This document shows, in pieces, positions 42,762 to 51,392 of a stretch of 54,944 nt of DNA. The stretch is from the NCBI GenBank assembly GCA_049647245.1, contig JBARXH010000047.1, positions 1 to 54,944 on the forward strand. Reading direction: 5' to 3'. Within the stretch, counting starts at the first letter, position 1. Each line of letters opens with the position of its first letter. Source of the DNA: Litorimonas sp049647245. Its GTDB lineage: Bacteria; Pseudomonadota; Alphaproteobacteria; Caulobacterales; Maricaulaceae. A program made the translations under genes and the position numbers. Under the pieces are notes generated by a model that was given only the letters and a program-made list of their open reading frames with translations, searched no databases and had not been told where the DNA came from.

Positions 42762-42792
42762 GACACTGCGGCTCGCGGGCGCTTACGGATTT

Positions 42793-43254
42793 TCAGGCCA
42801 GGCGCGCGAGCAGGTCTTTCACTCCCTTCCCGCTGGCCGGATGCCGCCAGCCCTCCTCCACGACCTCAGCCAAAGGCAACAGCACGAAGTCCCGCTCCGC
42901 CATGCGCGGGTGCGGGAGAGTGCAATGGGGGTCGGCGCTCGTCAGGCCGGCATAGTCGAGCAGGTCGAGATCGCAGGAGCGCGGGGCGTTCGGGGCTGAG
43001 CGGGTGCGACCCAGCGTCGTTTCGATCCGGAGCAGCAACCCCATCAGCGCGCCCGGCTCGAGCCCGGTCCGCACAGCCATGACGGCGTTGCGGTAGTCCG
43101 GCGCGCCGGAGCCGGGCGGCCAGGCAGGGCTCCGCCAAAGGTTCGACACACGGTCCACGAGGACCCCGGAATCTGCGAGCGCTTCCACGCTGCGCATCAG
43201 GGTTTCGCGCGGGTTGGACAAGTTCGCGCCGAAGGCGATATAGGCGCGATTCAT
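42793..43254 (-). CDS. folK: HPPK, 6-hydroxymethyl-dihydropterin pyrophosphokinase
   Basis: Transfers pyrophosphate from ATP to 6-hydroxymethyl-dihydropterin in folate synthesis. The 153-residue protein has FGANLSNPRETL near residue 8, the ATP/Mg motif RSCDLDLLDYAG (DxD), and LPHPRMAERDFVLLPLAEV. Single gene on the minus strand, divergent from the NYN nuclease gene by 33 nt. Confidence 0.94.
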   Translation of the reverse strand: MNRAYIAFGANLSNPRETLMRSVEALADSGVLVDRVSNLWRSPAWPPGSGAPDYRNAVMAVRTGLEPGALMGLLLRIETTLGRTRSAPNAPRSCDLDLLDYAGLTSADPHCTLPHPRMAERDFVLLPLAEVVEEGWRHPASGKGVKDLLARLA

Positions 43255-43287
43255 ACTCTGACCCTTTCATGCCCCAGGATTTTGACC

Positions 43288-43881
43288 ATGATGTTCCATC
43301 CCGACGAGAAGCTCGCCATGTTCATCGACGGCGCCAATTTCTACGGCACGGCCAAGTCGCTCGACTTCGACATCGACTACAAATCCCTGCTCGCCTATTT
43401 CAGCGCCAAGGGCCGGATGATCAAGGCGTTCTACTTCACGGCACTGCGCGAAAACGACGATTTCTCGCCGCTTCGTCCCTTGCTGGACTGGCTCGACTAT
43501 AACGGCTTCCACATCGTCACGAAGCCCGCCAAGACCTTCACGGACCGCGATGGCCGCACCCGGATCAAGGGCGACATGGACATCGAGATCACGGTCAAGA
43601 TGCTGGAACTCGCGCCTCATGTGGACCACATCCTGCTGTTCTCCGGCGACGGCGACTTCAAGGCCGCCGTGGAGGCGGTGCAGAAGCTGGGCGTCCGCGT
43701 GACGGTCGTCTCCTCCCTGGCGATCAAGCCCTCGCTGTTGGCCGACGAACTGCGCCGCCAGGCCGACGGGTTCATCGAGATCGACGATCTGGAACGCGAG
43801 GTCGGACGGCCCAAGCGCGAACGCGAAGACCGGTCCGAGACACGTTACGACGATGACGAGGACGATTACGGCTATGAGTGA
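43288..43881 (+). CDS. NYN-domain (LabA/DUF88) nuclease-like protein
   Basis: PIN-like NYN fold, predicted RNase. Acidic residues of the active site are in MFIDGANFYGTAKSL, KGDMDIEITVKM and LFSGDGDFKAAVEAV. An acidic and Arg-rich tail (DDDEDDYGYE) follows. 197 residues from the first of two consecutive ATGs, with AGGA about 8 nt upstream. It overlaps the glycosylase gene by 8 nt. The folK-NYN-glycosylase-smpB neighbourhood is familiar in Alphaproteobacteria. Confidence 0.87.
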   Translation: MMFHPDEKLAMFIDGANFYGTAKSLDFDIDYKSLLAYFSAKGRMIKAFYFTALRENDDFSPLRPLLDWLDYNGFHIVTKPAKTFTDRDGRTRIKGDMDIEITVKMLELAPHVDHILLFSGDGDFKAAVEAVQKLGVRVTVVSSLAIKPSLLADELRRQADGFIEIDDLEREVGRPKREREDRSETRYDDDEDDYGYE

Positions 43882-44521
43882 TGCGGACCGGTCGGCCGAG
43901 CCGCCCTATTATTGCCGCCGCTGTCCGCGCCTGTTCAACTTCCTGGAGGATTGTCGCGATACGCTTCCCTTCCACTTCAACGGACCGGTGCCGAGCTTCG
44001 GCGACCCGGAGGCGGAACTGCTCGTCGTGGGGCTCGCGCCCGGCATCAATGGGGCCAACAAGACGGGCCGTCCCTTCACGGGCGACGCGGCAGGAGACCT
44101 GCTCTATCCGGCCTTGGCGCGTTTCGGTTTTTCCAACGGCCGGTTCGATGCGCGCATCGATGACGGGCTAGCGCTGCGCGGTGCTATGATCACCAATGCC
44201 GTGCGCTGCGTGCCGCCGCAGAACAAGCCGGTCGGCGCGGAGGTGAACACCTGCCGGGACTATCTGACCGCGCAGATCGAGGCTCTGCCGGAACTGCGCG
44301 TGCTGCTCTGCCTCGGCAAGATCAGCCATGACAGCACGGTCCGGGCGCTAGGCGGCAAGGTCGCGCGAGAGAAATTCGGCCATGGCAGCGAATATGAACT
44401 CGGAGGCTACACAGTGCTCTCAAGCTACCACTGCTCGCGCTACAACACGAATACCGGGCGTCTGACAGAGGCGATGTTCGACACGGTTTTCCGGAGGGCA
44501 CGCGCGCTGGTGGATGGCTGA
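43874..44521 (+). CDS. Uracil-DNA glycosylase, family 4/5 type
   Basis: Iron-sulfur uracil-DNA glycosylase, 215 residues. GLAPGINGANKTGRPFTGDAAGDLL is the family 5 (UdgB) pattern; the second motif is SYHCSRYNTNTGRLT, with Cys where Pro is usual. Cysteines CRRC near the N-terminus and later VRC and TCRDYL can form the 4Fe-4S site. It removes uracil or other deaminated bases. The start chosen overlaps the NYN stop by 8 nt. Confidence 0.86.
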   Translation: MSDADRSAEPPYYCRRCPRLFNFLEDCRDTLPFHFNGPVPSFGDPEAELLVVGLAPGINGANKTGRPFTGDAAGDLLYPALARFGFSNGRFDARIDDGLALRGAMITNAVRCVPPQNKPVGAEVNTCRDYLTAQIEALPELRVLLCLGKISHDSTVRALGGKVAREKFGHGSEYELGGYTVLSSYHCSRYNTNTGRLTEAMFDTVFRRARALVDG

Positions 44522-44666
44522 TCCGGGTCACGGTGGTGTGAGATCTCATCACAGATTCCGCCGCTTCAATCACATCCCTCCGTGATAGGATTGAGCCTCA
44601 CGGCAATGAGCTTAACGGGCCTCTCGCCGCGCAACGATCGTGCGGGATAAACAAGAGAGAGCCTCC

Positions 44667-45308
44667 ATGACCCCTGCCCCGAAACTCGCCTTCGCAGCCC
44701 TGATCGCACTTGCCGCCACAGCTCAGACCGCCCAGGCTAAGGATTGGTACCTTGGCGGATCGATCGGCTACAATGCCGCCTCCGACCAGACGAGCGAAGG
44801 CCCGGACCGTCTTGTCGATGTCGAGTATGATGACGGCTTCGCGCTCAGCTCCTATGTCGGTTTCCGCAAGACCGAAAACCTGCGGTTCGAGGGTGAACTG
44901 GCCTTCCGCCGCAATGATGGCGAGCAGCTTGCCTTCAACGGTGTGGACCGAGCTTTCGCGGGCAGCGGCACGGAAAGCTACAGCTTGCTGGCCAATGTCT
45001 ATTACGACTTTCCGACCCAATCCGCGATCACGTCCTATATCGGCGCAGGCGCAGGCATCGGATTCCTGGAAAACGATTTCGTCTATGGCCCGGCCGTGTT
45101 CGAGGATGACGATACGGCCTTCGTTTACCAGGGCATCATCGGAGCCAGCCTGCCCGTGACGGACCGGATCGACCTGTTCCTGGATGGCCGCTATCTGGGG
45201 GCCAGCGGCGTGGACTTCACCCGCACGAGCCCGGCGGACAATGGTGTCAGCCTGAACTCCGAGTATGACAATTTCACCGTCAATGTCGGCTACCGCTTCA
45301 ACTTCTAG
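44667..45308 (+). CDS. Outer-membrane beta-barrel protein
   Basis: 213-residue protein with a signal peptide (about 1-23, ending AQA). Alternating hydrophobic beta strands follow (WYLGGSIGYNA, LSSYVGFRK, YIGAGAGIGFLE, IDLFLDGRYLG), ending in an aromatic C-terminal Phe (YRFNF), the outer-membrane insertion signal. OmpA/OmpW-like eight-strand barrel by size. It has its own 145 nt upstream gap and ends next to a hairpin before smpB. Confidence 0.8.
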   Translation: MTPAPKLAFAALIALAATAQTAQAKDWYLGGSIGYNAASDQTSEGPDRLVDVEYDDGFALSSYVGFRKTENLRFEGELAFRRNDGEQLAFNGVDRAFAGSGTESYSLLANVYYDFPTQSAITSYIGAGAGIGFLENDFVYGPAVFEDDDTAFVYQGIIGASLPVTDRIDLFLDGRYLGASGVDFTRTSPADNGVSLNSEYDNFTVNVGYRFNF

Positions 45309-45314
45309 CCTTGG

Positions 45315-45343
45315 GCGCCCGGCTCGATATCAGGGTCGGGCGC
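45315..45343. terminator. GC hairpin between convergent genes
   Basis: GCGCCCG pairs with CGGGCGC (45315-45321 with 45337-45343) around a 15 nt loop, filling the gap between the outer-membrane protein and smpB. No T run follows on either strand, so termination is plausible but not canonical. Confidence 0.4.
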
Positions 45344-45828
45344 TAGCCGCGTTCGCGCAGGATGCGGGCCTTGTCGCGCTGCCAGTCGCGTTTCTTCTTC
45401 ACATCCCGCTTGTCGTGCGCTTGCTTGCCTGTTGCGACGCCAATGAGCAGCTTCACCAGGCCGCGGTTGTTGAAGAAGATGCGCAGCGGAACGATGGTCC
45501 GACCCTTACGCTGCGTTTCGCCGATCAGCTGGTTGATCTCCTTGCGCTTCAGGAGAAGGCGGCGGTGGCGGGTCGGCGAATGGTTGAACTGCGCGGCCGG
45601 TTCGTAGATCGGGATGTTGGCATTGATCAGGAAGGCCTCGTTGCCTTCCACATCGACATAGCTTTCCGCGATGTTGGCCTTGCCGTTCCGGAGGCTCTTC
45701 ACCTCAGTCCCGGTCAGCTGGATGCCGGCCTCCAGCGTTTCCTCGACGGCATAGTCGAAGCGGGCGCGGCGGTTTTCCGCGATCAGCTGGCCGTTCTCGC
45801 CGACGGAGGGTTTCTTGCGCTTGGCCAC
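45343..45828 (-). CDS. smpB: SsrA-binding protein
   Basis: Binds tmRNA and delivers it to stalled ribosomes in trans-translation. Sequence AENRRARFDYAVEETLEAGIQLTGTEVKSLRNG at the N-terminus, then FLINANIPIYEPA and the basic C-terminal KKKRDWQRDKARILRERG. 161 residues, GTG start one base after the dapA stop. Ends in TAG. The tmRNA gene ssrA is not visible in the window. Confidence 0.95.
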   Translation of the reverse strand: MAKRKKPSVGENGQLIAENRRARFDYAVEETLEAGIQLTGTEVKSLRNGKANIAESYVDVEGNEAFLINANIPIYEPAAQFNHSPTRHRRLLLKRKEINQLIGETQRKGRTIVPLRIFFNNRGLVKLLIGVATGKQAHDKRDVKKKRDWQRDKARILRERG

Positions 45829-45829
45829 G

Positions 45830-46705
45830 TCAGACGTCGATGCCAGCCCGCACCATGGCGGAACGGACCTTGGCCTTGGTCTCTTCGCGGCAGGGCGTGA
45901 TGGGCAGGCGGACCCTGTCCTCCATGCGGCCCATCAGAGACAGCGCGTACTTGGCCGGGGCCGGGCTGGGGTCCAGGAACAGGTCCTTGTGCAACCGGTC
46001 AAGCGCGGCGTTGTGACGGCGGGCGGCTTCGAAGTCTCCGGCGAGGAGCGCGTCGTACATGGCGGCATAGCGGGCGGGAGCGATGTTGGAACCCACGCTG
46101 ATCGTCCCGTGGCCGCCATGGACGAAGTATCCCAGCCCGGTCGGGTCGTCGCCCGACAGCTGGACAAAGTCCGCACCACAGCGGTCGGTCAGCCCCTGGA
46201 CGCGGGCGATGTCGCCTGTCGCATCCTTGCAGGCGACCACGTTGGGCAGTTGCGACAGGCGGCCCATGGTCTCGTTCGTAATGTCGACCACGCTGCGGCC
46301 CGGAATATTGTAGACAACGATGGGTATGTCGACCGCATCGGAGATGGCCTTGAAGTGCTGGTAGATGCCTTCCTGGCTCGGCTTGTTGTAATAGGGCGTC
46401 ACCACTAGGGCCGCATCCGCGCCGCAGTCCTTGGCGACCTGCGCGTACTCGATGGAGACCCGCGTCTCGTTCGAGCCAGCGCCCGCCACGACGGGAACGC
46501 GGCCCCCGGCCACTTCCACGCAGAGCCGGATGACGCGCTTGTGCTCCTCGTGCGTCAAGGTCGCGCTCTCGCCCGTCGTGCCGCATGGGACGAGTCCGTG
46601 GATGCCGGACTCGATCTGCCACTCGACGTGACGGGCGAAGGCGGTCTCGTCCAGACCGTCTTCCATGAAGGGGGTCACCAAGGCTGTGATGGAGCCTTTT
46701 AGCAT
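45830..46705 (-). CDS. dapA: 4-hydroxy-tetrahydrodipicolinate synthase
   Basis: Condenses pyruvate with aspartate semialdehyde in lysine and diaminopimelate synthesis. GTTGES near residue 41, TPYYNKPSQEGIYQHF (catalytic Tyr), YNIPGRS and Schiff-base Lys in VACKDATGD. The start chosen gives MLKGSITALVTPF (291 aa), with AGGA 9 nt upstream; an ATG two codons earlier (46711) is also possible. Coupled to smpB and divergent from the transglycosylase by about 150 nt. Confidence 0.95.
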   Translation of the reverse strand: MLKGSITALVTPFMEDGLDETAFARHVEWQIESGIHGLVPCGTTGESATLTHEEHKRVIRLCVEVAGGRVPVVAGAGSNETRVSIEYAQVAKDCGADAALVVTPYYNKPSQEGIYQHFKAISDAVDIPIVVYNIPGRSVVDITNETMGRLSQLPNVVACKDATGDIARVQGLTDRCGADFVQLSGDDPTGLGYFVHGGHGTISVGSNIAPARYAAMYDALLAGDFEAARRHNAALDRLHKDLFLDPSPAPAKYALSLMGRMEDRVRLPITPCREETKAKVRSAMVRAGIDV

Positions 46706-46857
46706 GTGCATCGTTCCTATAGCCAACTCATCCTCGCCGTGGTCGATCCATGTGGAGCGCGCCGCGTCGGATGCCGCGCTTTGACGGATTGTCTTGTGTC
46801 TTGCAAGCGTGGCAGGAACGCGGCGAAAGCGGCACGAATCATCGGGAGACTTCAATC

Positions 46858-48948
46858 GTGAAACGACGACTCCTGTGCCTCGCGGCAGCCCTTGCCATCG
46901 CGGACACGGCCGCGGCTCAAGTCTCGGTCCAGCAGGTCCGGACGGTCGCCGCGGCCACGGGACAGAGCAACGTCGCTCCCCTTCCCCGTCTGAAGCCGCC
47001 TGCCGAAAACCTGTCTGAAATCCTCAACGCCGCCGACGCGCGGCAGCTTCGCCGCGGACTCTCGGCTGCCCGGCAAGGCGACTGGAACGGAGTTCAGGCG
47101 GCGCGGGCCGCCATCGACGATCCGACGGCCAAGAACCTGCTGCTGTGGCTTCGCTCGGCACGCGACGCCAATGTCCCGAACGATTGGCTGTTCGCGACCG
47201 TACAGGGCCTGTCGGACTGGCCGCGCATGGTGTCGATCCGCGCCAAGGCGGAAGCCAGGCTCTTCGACCGTCCCCTGCAGCCGCGCGAAACCATCGACTG
47301 GTTCGGCGGCATGGAACCGGTCTCCGGCGAGGGCCGTGCGGCTCTGGCGGATGCCTACTACCGGCTCGGCGATGTCGATCTGGCCGACCGCTGGCTCAAG
47401 TCGGCCTGGCGGGAATCGCGTCTCACACGCGCGCGGCAGCAGGACCTGTTCCAGCGCCATCGCTCCCGCCTGAACGCGCAGGACCATGCCGCGCGGGCGG
47501 ACCACCTGATCTGGCTGGGCCGGTCGCACTTCGCCAAGGCCCGCGCCCTGCTCCCGCACATGTCTCGCGAAGACCGGACAGTCATGGAGGCGCGGATGCG
47601 CCTGTCCAGCAATCGCAGCGTCACTGCTGCCGTGAACGCCGTTCCGGCCGGGCGCGCCAATTCGGATCCGGCCTTTCTCTACGAACGGGCGCGCTGGCGC
47701 CGGCTGCGCCGGTCGCAGGAATACGCCCTGCCGGTCTATCTGCAGATCACGCGCCCTGCCGCCACCGAACGCGGCCGCGAACGCATGTGGTCCGACAAGC
47801 GTCTGATGGCGAACTGGGCCATCGGACAGAAGCGCTTCCCGGATGCCTACAATCTCGTCCAGAACATTGGGGCCGAGAGCGGCGCGCCGTTCTATGAGTC
47901 CGAATTCATGAGCGGCTGGCTGGCACTGACCAAGCTCGACGATCCGCAGCGCGCGGTCGGGCACTTCCAGCGTCTGGAAGCCGGAGTCACGTCCCCCATC
48001 AGTCTCGCCCGGGCCCATTACTGGGACGGCCGCGCCCTGGAAGCGCTGGGTGACGGTGCGGCGGCCCGTGCGGCCTATGAAAGCGCCACACGCTATCCGA
48101 ACACCTATTACGGGCAGCTCGCGCACCGGAAAACCATGGGCGACGTGGCGAGAGTGACCCTGCCGCCGCAGATCATCTCCCCGGAGGCACGGCAACGCTT
48201 CGACCGAGACCCGCGCGTCAAGGCCCTGCGCCTGCTCGGAGAAGCGGGCGAGGAACGGCTGTTTTCCACCTTCTCCTACGCGCTGGATGATTTGCTGCCC
48301 GCGCTTGACGAGCTGGCCCTGCAGAGCCAGCTGGCGGCGGAATACGGCAACATGCGCCCGTCCATCCGGGCTGCGAAACAGGCCGGGCGGTTCCAGTCCC
48401 TGCTGACGGAGGCCGGCTACCCGCTCGTGGACTCCATCGAACGCCTCGACCCCAACCTGTTCGACATCCCGTTCGTCTACGCCATCGCCCGACAGGAGAG
48501 CGAGTTCTCGGCCAATGCCATTTCGAGCGCCGCCGCCATGGGCATGATGCAGATGATCAACGCGACCGCGCGTGCCACCGCCCGCAAGCACAATGTCCGC
48601 TATGACCGCGACCGCCTGATCACGGACAAGGATTACGGCGCCATGCTGGGCGCGCTACACCTGAACGACCTGCTGGAAGACTATAACGGCAGCTACATCA
48701 TGGCCGCCGTCGCCTACAATGCCGGTCCCCGCCGCGTCAGCCAATGGATCGCGCGCAACGGTGACCCGCGCACCGGAGAGGTCGACCCCATCGACTGGGT
48801 CGAGAAGATTCCCTTCAGCGAAACCCGCAACTACGTGATGCGCGTGATGGAGAACATGCAGGTCTATGAAGCGCGGAGAAACGGCAACGTCGCACCGCTG
48901 AGCATCGACCGGAAACTGCGCTTCGGGACGCGGGGCCGCGTGGGCTAG
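46858..48948 (+). CDS. slt: Soluble lytic murein transglycosylase
   Basis: Periplasmic peptidoglycan lyase. Signal peptide ending AAA near residue 20, a long superhelical alpha domain of about 500 residues, then a C-terminal SLT domain with catalytic Glu in AIARQESEFSANAISSAAAMGMMQM and AYNAGPRRV. The GTG start has GGAG 9 nt upstream. 696 residues, complete. slt-dapA-smpB proximity is typical of Alphaproteobacteria. Confidence 0.92.
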   Translation: MKRRLLCLAAALAIADTAAAQVSVQQVRTVAAATGQSNVAPLPRLKPPAENLSEILNAADARQLRRGLSAARQGDWNGVQAARAAIDDPTAKNLLLWLRSARDANVPNDWLFATVQGLSDWPRMVSIRAKAEARLFDRPLQPRETIDWFGGMEPVSGEGRAALADAYYRLGDVDLADRWLKSAWRESRLTRARQQDLFQRHRSRLNAQDHAARADHLIWLGRSHFAKARALLPHMSREDRTVMEARMRLSSNRSVTAAVNAVPAGRANSDPAFLYERARWRRLRRSQEYALPVYLQITRPAATERGRERMWSDKRLMANWAIGQKRFPDAYNLVQNIGAESGAPFYESEFMSGWLALTKLDDPQRAVGHFQRLEAGVTSPISLARAHYWDGRALEALGDGAAARAAYESATRYPNTYYGQLAHRKTMGDVARVTLPPQIISPEARQRFDRDPRVKALRLLGEAGEERLFSTFSYALDDLLPALDELALQSQLAAEYGNMRPSIRAAKQAGRFQSLLTEAGYPLVDSIERLDPNLFDIPFVYAIARQESEFSANAISSAAAMGMMQMINATARATARKHNVRYDRDRLITDKDYGAMLGALHLNDLLEDYNGSYIMAAVAYNAGPRRVSQWIARNGDPRTGEVDPIDWVEKIPFSETRNYVMRVMENMQVYEARRNGNVAPLSIDRKLRFGTRGRVG

Positions 48949-48956
48949 CCGAAAGG

Positions 48957-48981
48957 AAAAAGCCCGGCGCGAAGGCCGGGC
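48957..48981 (-). terminator. Rho-independent terminator of mdh
   Basis: Perfect 7 bp GC stem (48962-48968 with 48975-48981), 6 nt loop, then five T residues on the minus strand. It sits 36 nt after the mdh stop. It also lies just after the transglycosylase stop and could act weakly on that transcript. Confidence 0.9.
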
Positions 48982-49017
48982 AGTTTCAGTCAGCGGATAT
49001 TACGGTCCTTCGACAGC

Positions 49018-49986
49018 CTAGTCGCGCAGCGACGGTTCCATCTCCTGGCAGTCCGCGATGATCTTCTCGACGGCGGCGACGGAGTTCATGAACATTTCGC
49101 GTTCGTCCTGCTTCAGGCGGATGTTCATCACCTTCTCCACGCCGCGCGCGCCGATCATGGCTGGGGCACCGACATAGAGGCCGCGCACGCCGGCGATCTG
49201 GCCGGAAAGTCTTACGGCACACGGCAGGATGCGCTTCTTGTCGCGCAAGTACGACTTGGCCATTTCGATGGCGCTCTCGGCCGGAGCGTAAAAGGCGGAC
49301 CCGTTGCCGAGCAGGCCGACGATCTCGCCGCCGCCCTTGCGGGTGCGTTCGACGATGGCGTCGATGGCGTCCTGCGTCGTCCACTTCATCTTGATCATGT
49401 CGGGCAGCGGCACGCCGTTGACCGTGGAATAGCGCACCAGCGGCACCATCGTGTCGCCGTGGCCGCCCAGGACGGACGCGTGGACGTCCTCGACCGAGCA
49501 GCCGAACTCGTCGGCGAGGAAGTAGCGGAAGCGCGCGCTGTCCAGCACGCCCGCCATGCCGACGACCTTGCGCGGCTGCAGGCCGGAGAACTTCTGCAGC
49601 GCCCAGACCATCGCATCCAGCGGGTTGGTGATGCAGATCACGAACGCCTTGGGCGCGTGTTCCTTGATGCCCTCGGCAACCTGCTTGATGACGCCGAGGT
49701 TCTTCCCGATCAGCTCCGAGCGGTCCATGCCAGGCTTGCGCGGGAAACCGGCCGTGATGATGCAGACATCGGCCCCAGCGATGTCGGCATAGTCGTTCGT
49801 GCCCTTGAGATTGGAATCCTTGCCGAAGACGGGCGTCGCCTCGGACAGGTCAAGCGCCTTGCCCTTGGCCGTGCCTTCGAAGATGTCGAATAGGACGACA
49901 TCGCCCAGCTCTTCGCGGGCGCAGATGTGGGCGAGTGTTCCGCCGATCATGCCGGCTCCGATCAGGGCGATTTTGGCGCGTGCCAT
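49018..49986 (-). CDS. mdh: Malate dehydrogenase
   Basis: Oxidises malate to oxaloacetate in the TCA cycle. 322 residues of the LDH-like MDH type. NAD loop IALIGAGMIGGTLAHICA near residue 6; FPRKPGMDR substrate loop with Arg; catalytic His in GGHGDTMVPL. The ATG chosen has GGAG upstream; the open extension beyond it is not family-like. Ends just before a strong terminator, so it is monocistronic. Confidence 0.95.
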   Translation of the reverse strand: MARAKIALIGAGMIGGTLAHICAREELGDVVLFDIFEGTAKGKALDLSEATPVFGKDSNLKGTNDYADIAGADVCIITAGFPRKPGMDRSELIGKNLGVIKQVAEGIKEHAPKAFVICITNPLDAMVWALQKFSGLQPRKVVGMAGVLDSARFRYFLADEFGCSVEDVHASVLGGHGDTMVPLVRYSTVNGVPLPDMIKMKWTTQDAIDAIVERTRKGGGEIVGLLGNGSAFYAPAESAIEMAKSYLRDKKRILPCAVRLSGQIAGVRGLYVGAPAMIGARGVEKVMNIRLKQDEREMFMNSVAAVEKIIADCQEMEPSLRD

Positions 49987-50069
49987 ATGAGGTCTCCGAG
50001 TGGGGAATGTGACGTTGGCCGCGCGCTTAGAGGAAGGCGTCCGGGGTTTCAATCCACCGTTGGTCGGAT

Positions 50070-50086
50070 GATCGAAGGCTTCGATC
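50070..50086. promoter_or_regulatory. 17 bp inverted repeat between mdh and the DUF350 gene
   Basis: GATCGAAG-G-CTTCGATC, two perfect 8 bp arms with a single central base, in the divergent gap (49987-50172). Compatible with an operator for a dimeric regulator acting on one or both promoters, or with a small hairpin. No regulator gene is adjacent. Confidence 0.4.
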
Positions 50087-50172
50087 CGGCGAACTGGAGT
50101 TCGGGCTTGCCACTGCGCTCTGCATTCGCGACACGCGCCCGCAACTGCGGGGGCAGTCTTGGAGGACGAAGA

Positions 50173-50586
50173 ATGGACGCGGTCTTCGACAGCTTGGCGC
50201 AGGGCTTTCCGTTGCTGTTACTCTATCTGGCGGCTGTCGCGGGAATTTTCGTCGCGGCCTTGCTTCTCTATGTCTGGCTGACCCCGCACAAGGAATTTAC
50301 CTTGGTCAGCGAGGGCAACATGGCGGCGGCGATCCATCTGTCGGCGCTCATTCTCGCCCTGTCCCTGCCCTTGGCGGCCTGTCTGATCCACAAGATTTCC
50401 ATTGCCGACGTGGCGATCTGGGGCGGGGTCTCCGTGCTGTTGCAGCTCTTCCTGTTCCGCATGACGGACCTTATCTTCCGGGGCATTCCCGACCTGATCG
50501 AACGGGACGTGGTCGGTCCGGCGATGGTGCTGGGCGCGTTCAAGCTGGCCGGTTCGATCGTGCTGGCCTTCGCCATCGCGGGCTGA
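50173..50586 (+). CDS. DUF350-family membrane protein
   Basis: 137-residue inner-membrane protein with about four hydrophobic helices. MAAAIHLSALILALSLPLAACL and LIERDVVGPAMVLGAFKLAGSIVLAFAIA are typical DUF350 segments. Function unknown in the family; often linked to envelope genes. First gene of a plus-strand run; the protease gene follows after one base. Confidence 0.83.
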   Translation: MDAVFDSLAQGFPLLLLYLAAVAGIFVAALLLYVWLTPHKEFTLVSEGNMAAAIHLSALILALSLPLAACLIHKISIADVAIWGGVSVLLQLFLFRMTDLIFRGIPDLIERDVVGPAMVLGAFKLAGSIVLAFAIAG

Positions 50587-50587
50587 C

Positions 50588-51391
50588 GTGAAGTTCGGTT
50601 TTCCGGACTGGCTCGTCTATGGCGGGCTGTTGCTACTGGTCTGGTTATACGCCAACCGCGACCGCCCCCCTCCGCCCGTTCCGCCGCAATTGCCAAGCCT
50701 TGGCCCGCTTCTGCCGTCGGAAAGCCCGCGCGACGAACGCATTCTCGTGCGGATCGACGCGCCACAGCCCGGAATCGGCACGGCGTTCGCCAGTTCCGCC
50801 GACGGGGAATGGATCACCGCACGGCACGTGGTCGATAGCTGCGACACGGTCGGAATCAAGGTCTCGAACCGCCAGCTCGTGCGCGTCCGGCAAGCGGACA
50901 TCTATGACGGGGCGGACCTTGCCAAACTGTCCGTGCCTTGGCGGCGCGACCCCCTGCCGACCGATCTGGACGGACCGCGCACGGTCGGGGAGACCGGATT
51001 CTTCTTCGGCTATCCGCAGGGGCGTCCGGGCGAAGTGGTCGGCTCGCTGCTGTCGCGGGGACGCATGCAGGTTCGCGGGCGTTACGACACGGACGAAGGC
51101 GTTCTGATATGGTCGGAACTGAGCCGCACGCGGGGTCTGCGAGGCTCGCTCGGCGGCCTGTCGGGCGGCCCCGTGCTGGATGCCGACGGGGAACTGATCG
51201 GCGTGGTCGCGGCGGAAACGCCGCGGCGGGGGCGCATCTATACCGTGTCTCCGGCCAATCTGCGACAGATCATCCCGCCGACCGGCGGAGACAGCGTGGC
51301 GCTTAGCCTCGAGGACTACCCGCTGCAGGCGGACCGTTTGCGGCGGGACCGGCGCATCGCGCAGGTGGTCTGCCTGTCCGTGGAAAGCTGA
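50588..51391 (+). CDS. Membrane-anchored S1-type serine protease
   Basis: 267 residues. A single N-terminal transmembrane helix (about 8-22), then a Pro-rich linker and a trypsin-like domain. The triad appears as H80 in ITARHVVDSC, D110 in YDGADLAKL and S192 in GGLSGGPVLD. Likely acts in the periplasm. There is no PDZ domain, unlike DegP. GTG start one base after the DUF350 stop; the extensin-like gene follows after one base, indicating a tight operon. Confidence 0.82.
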   Translation: MKFGFPDWLVYGGLLLLVWLYANRDRPPPPVPPQLPSLGPLLPSESPRDERILVRIDAPQPGIGTAFASSADGEWITARHVVDSCDTVGIKVSNRQLVRVRQADIYDGADLAKLSVPWRRDPLPTDLDGPRTVGETGFFFGYPQGRPGEVVGSLLSRGRMQVRGRYDTDEGVLIWSELSRTRGLRGSLGGLSGGPVLDADGELIGVVAAETPRRGRIYTVSPANLRQIIPPTGGDSVALSLEDYPLQADRLRRDRRIAQVVCLSVES

Positions 51392-51392
51392 C

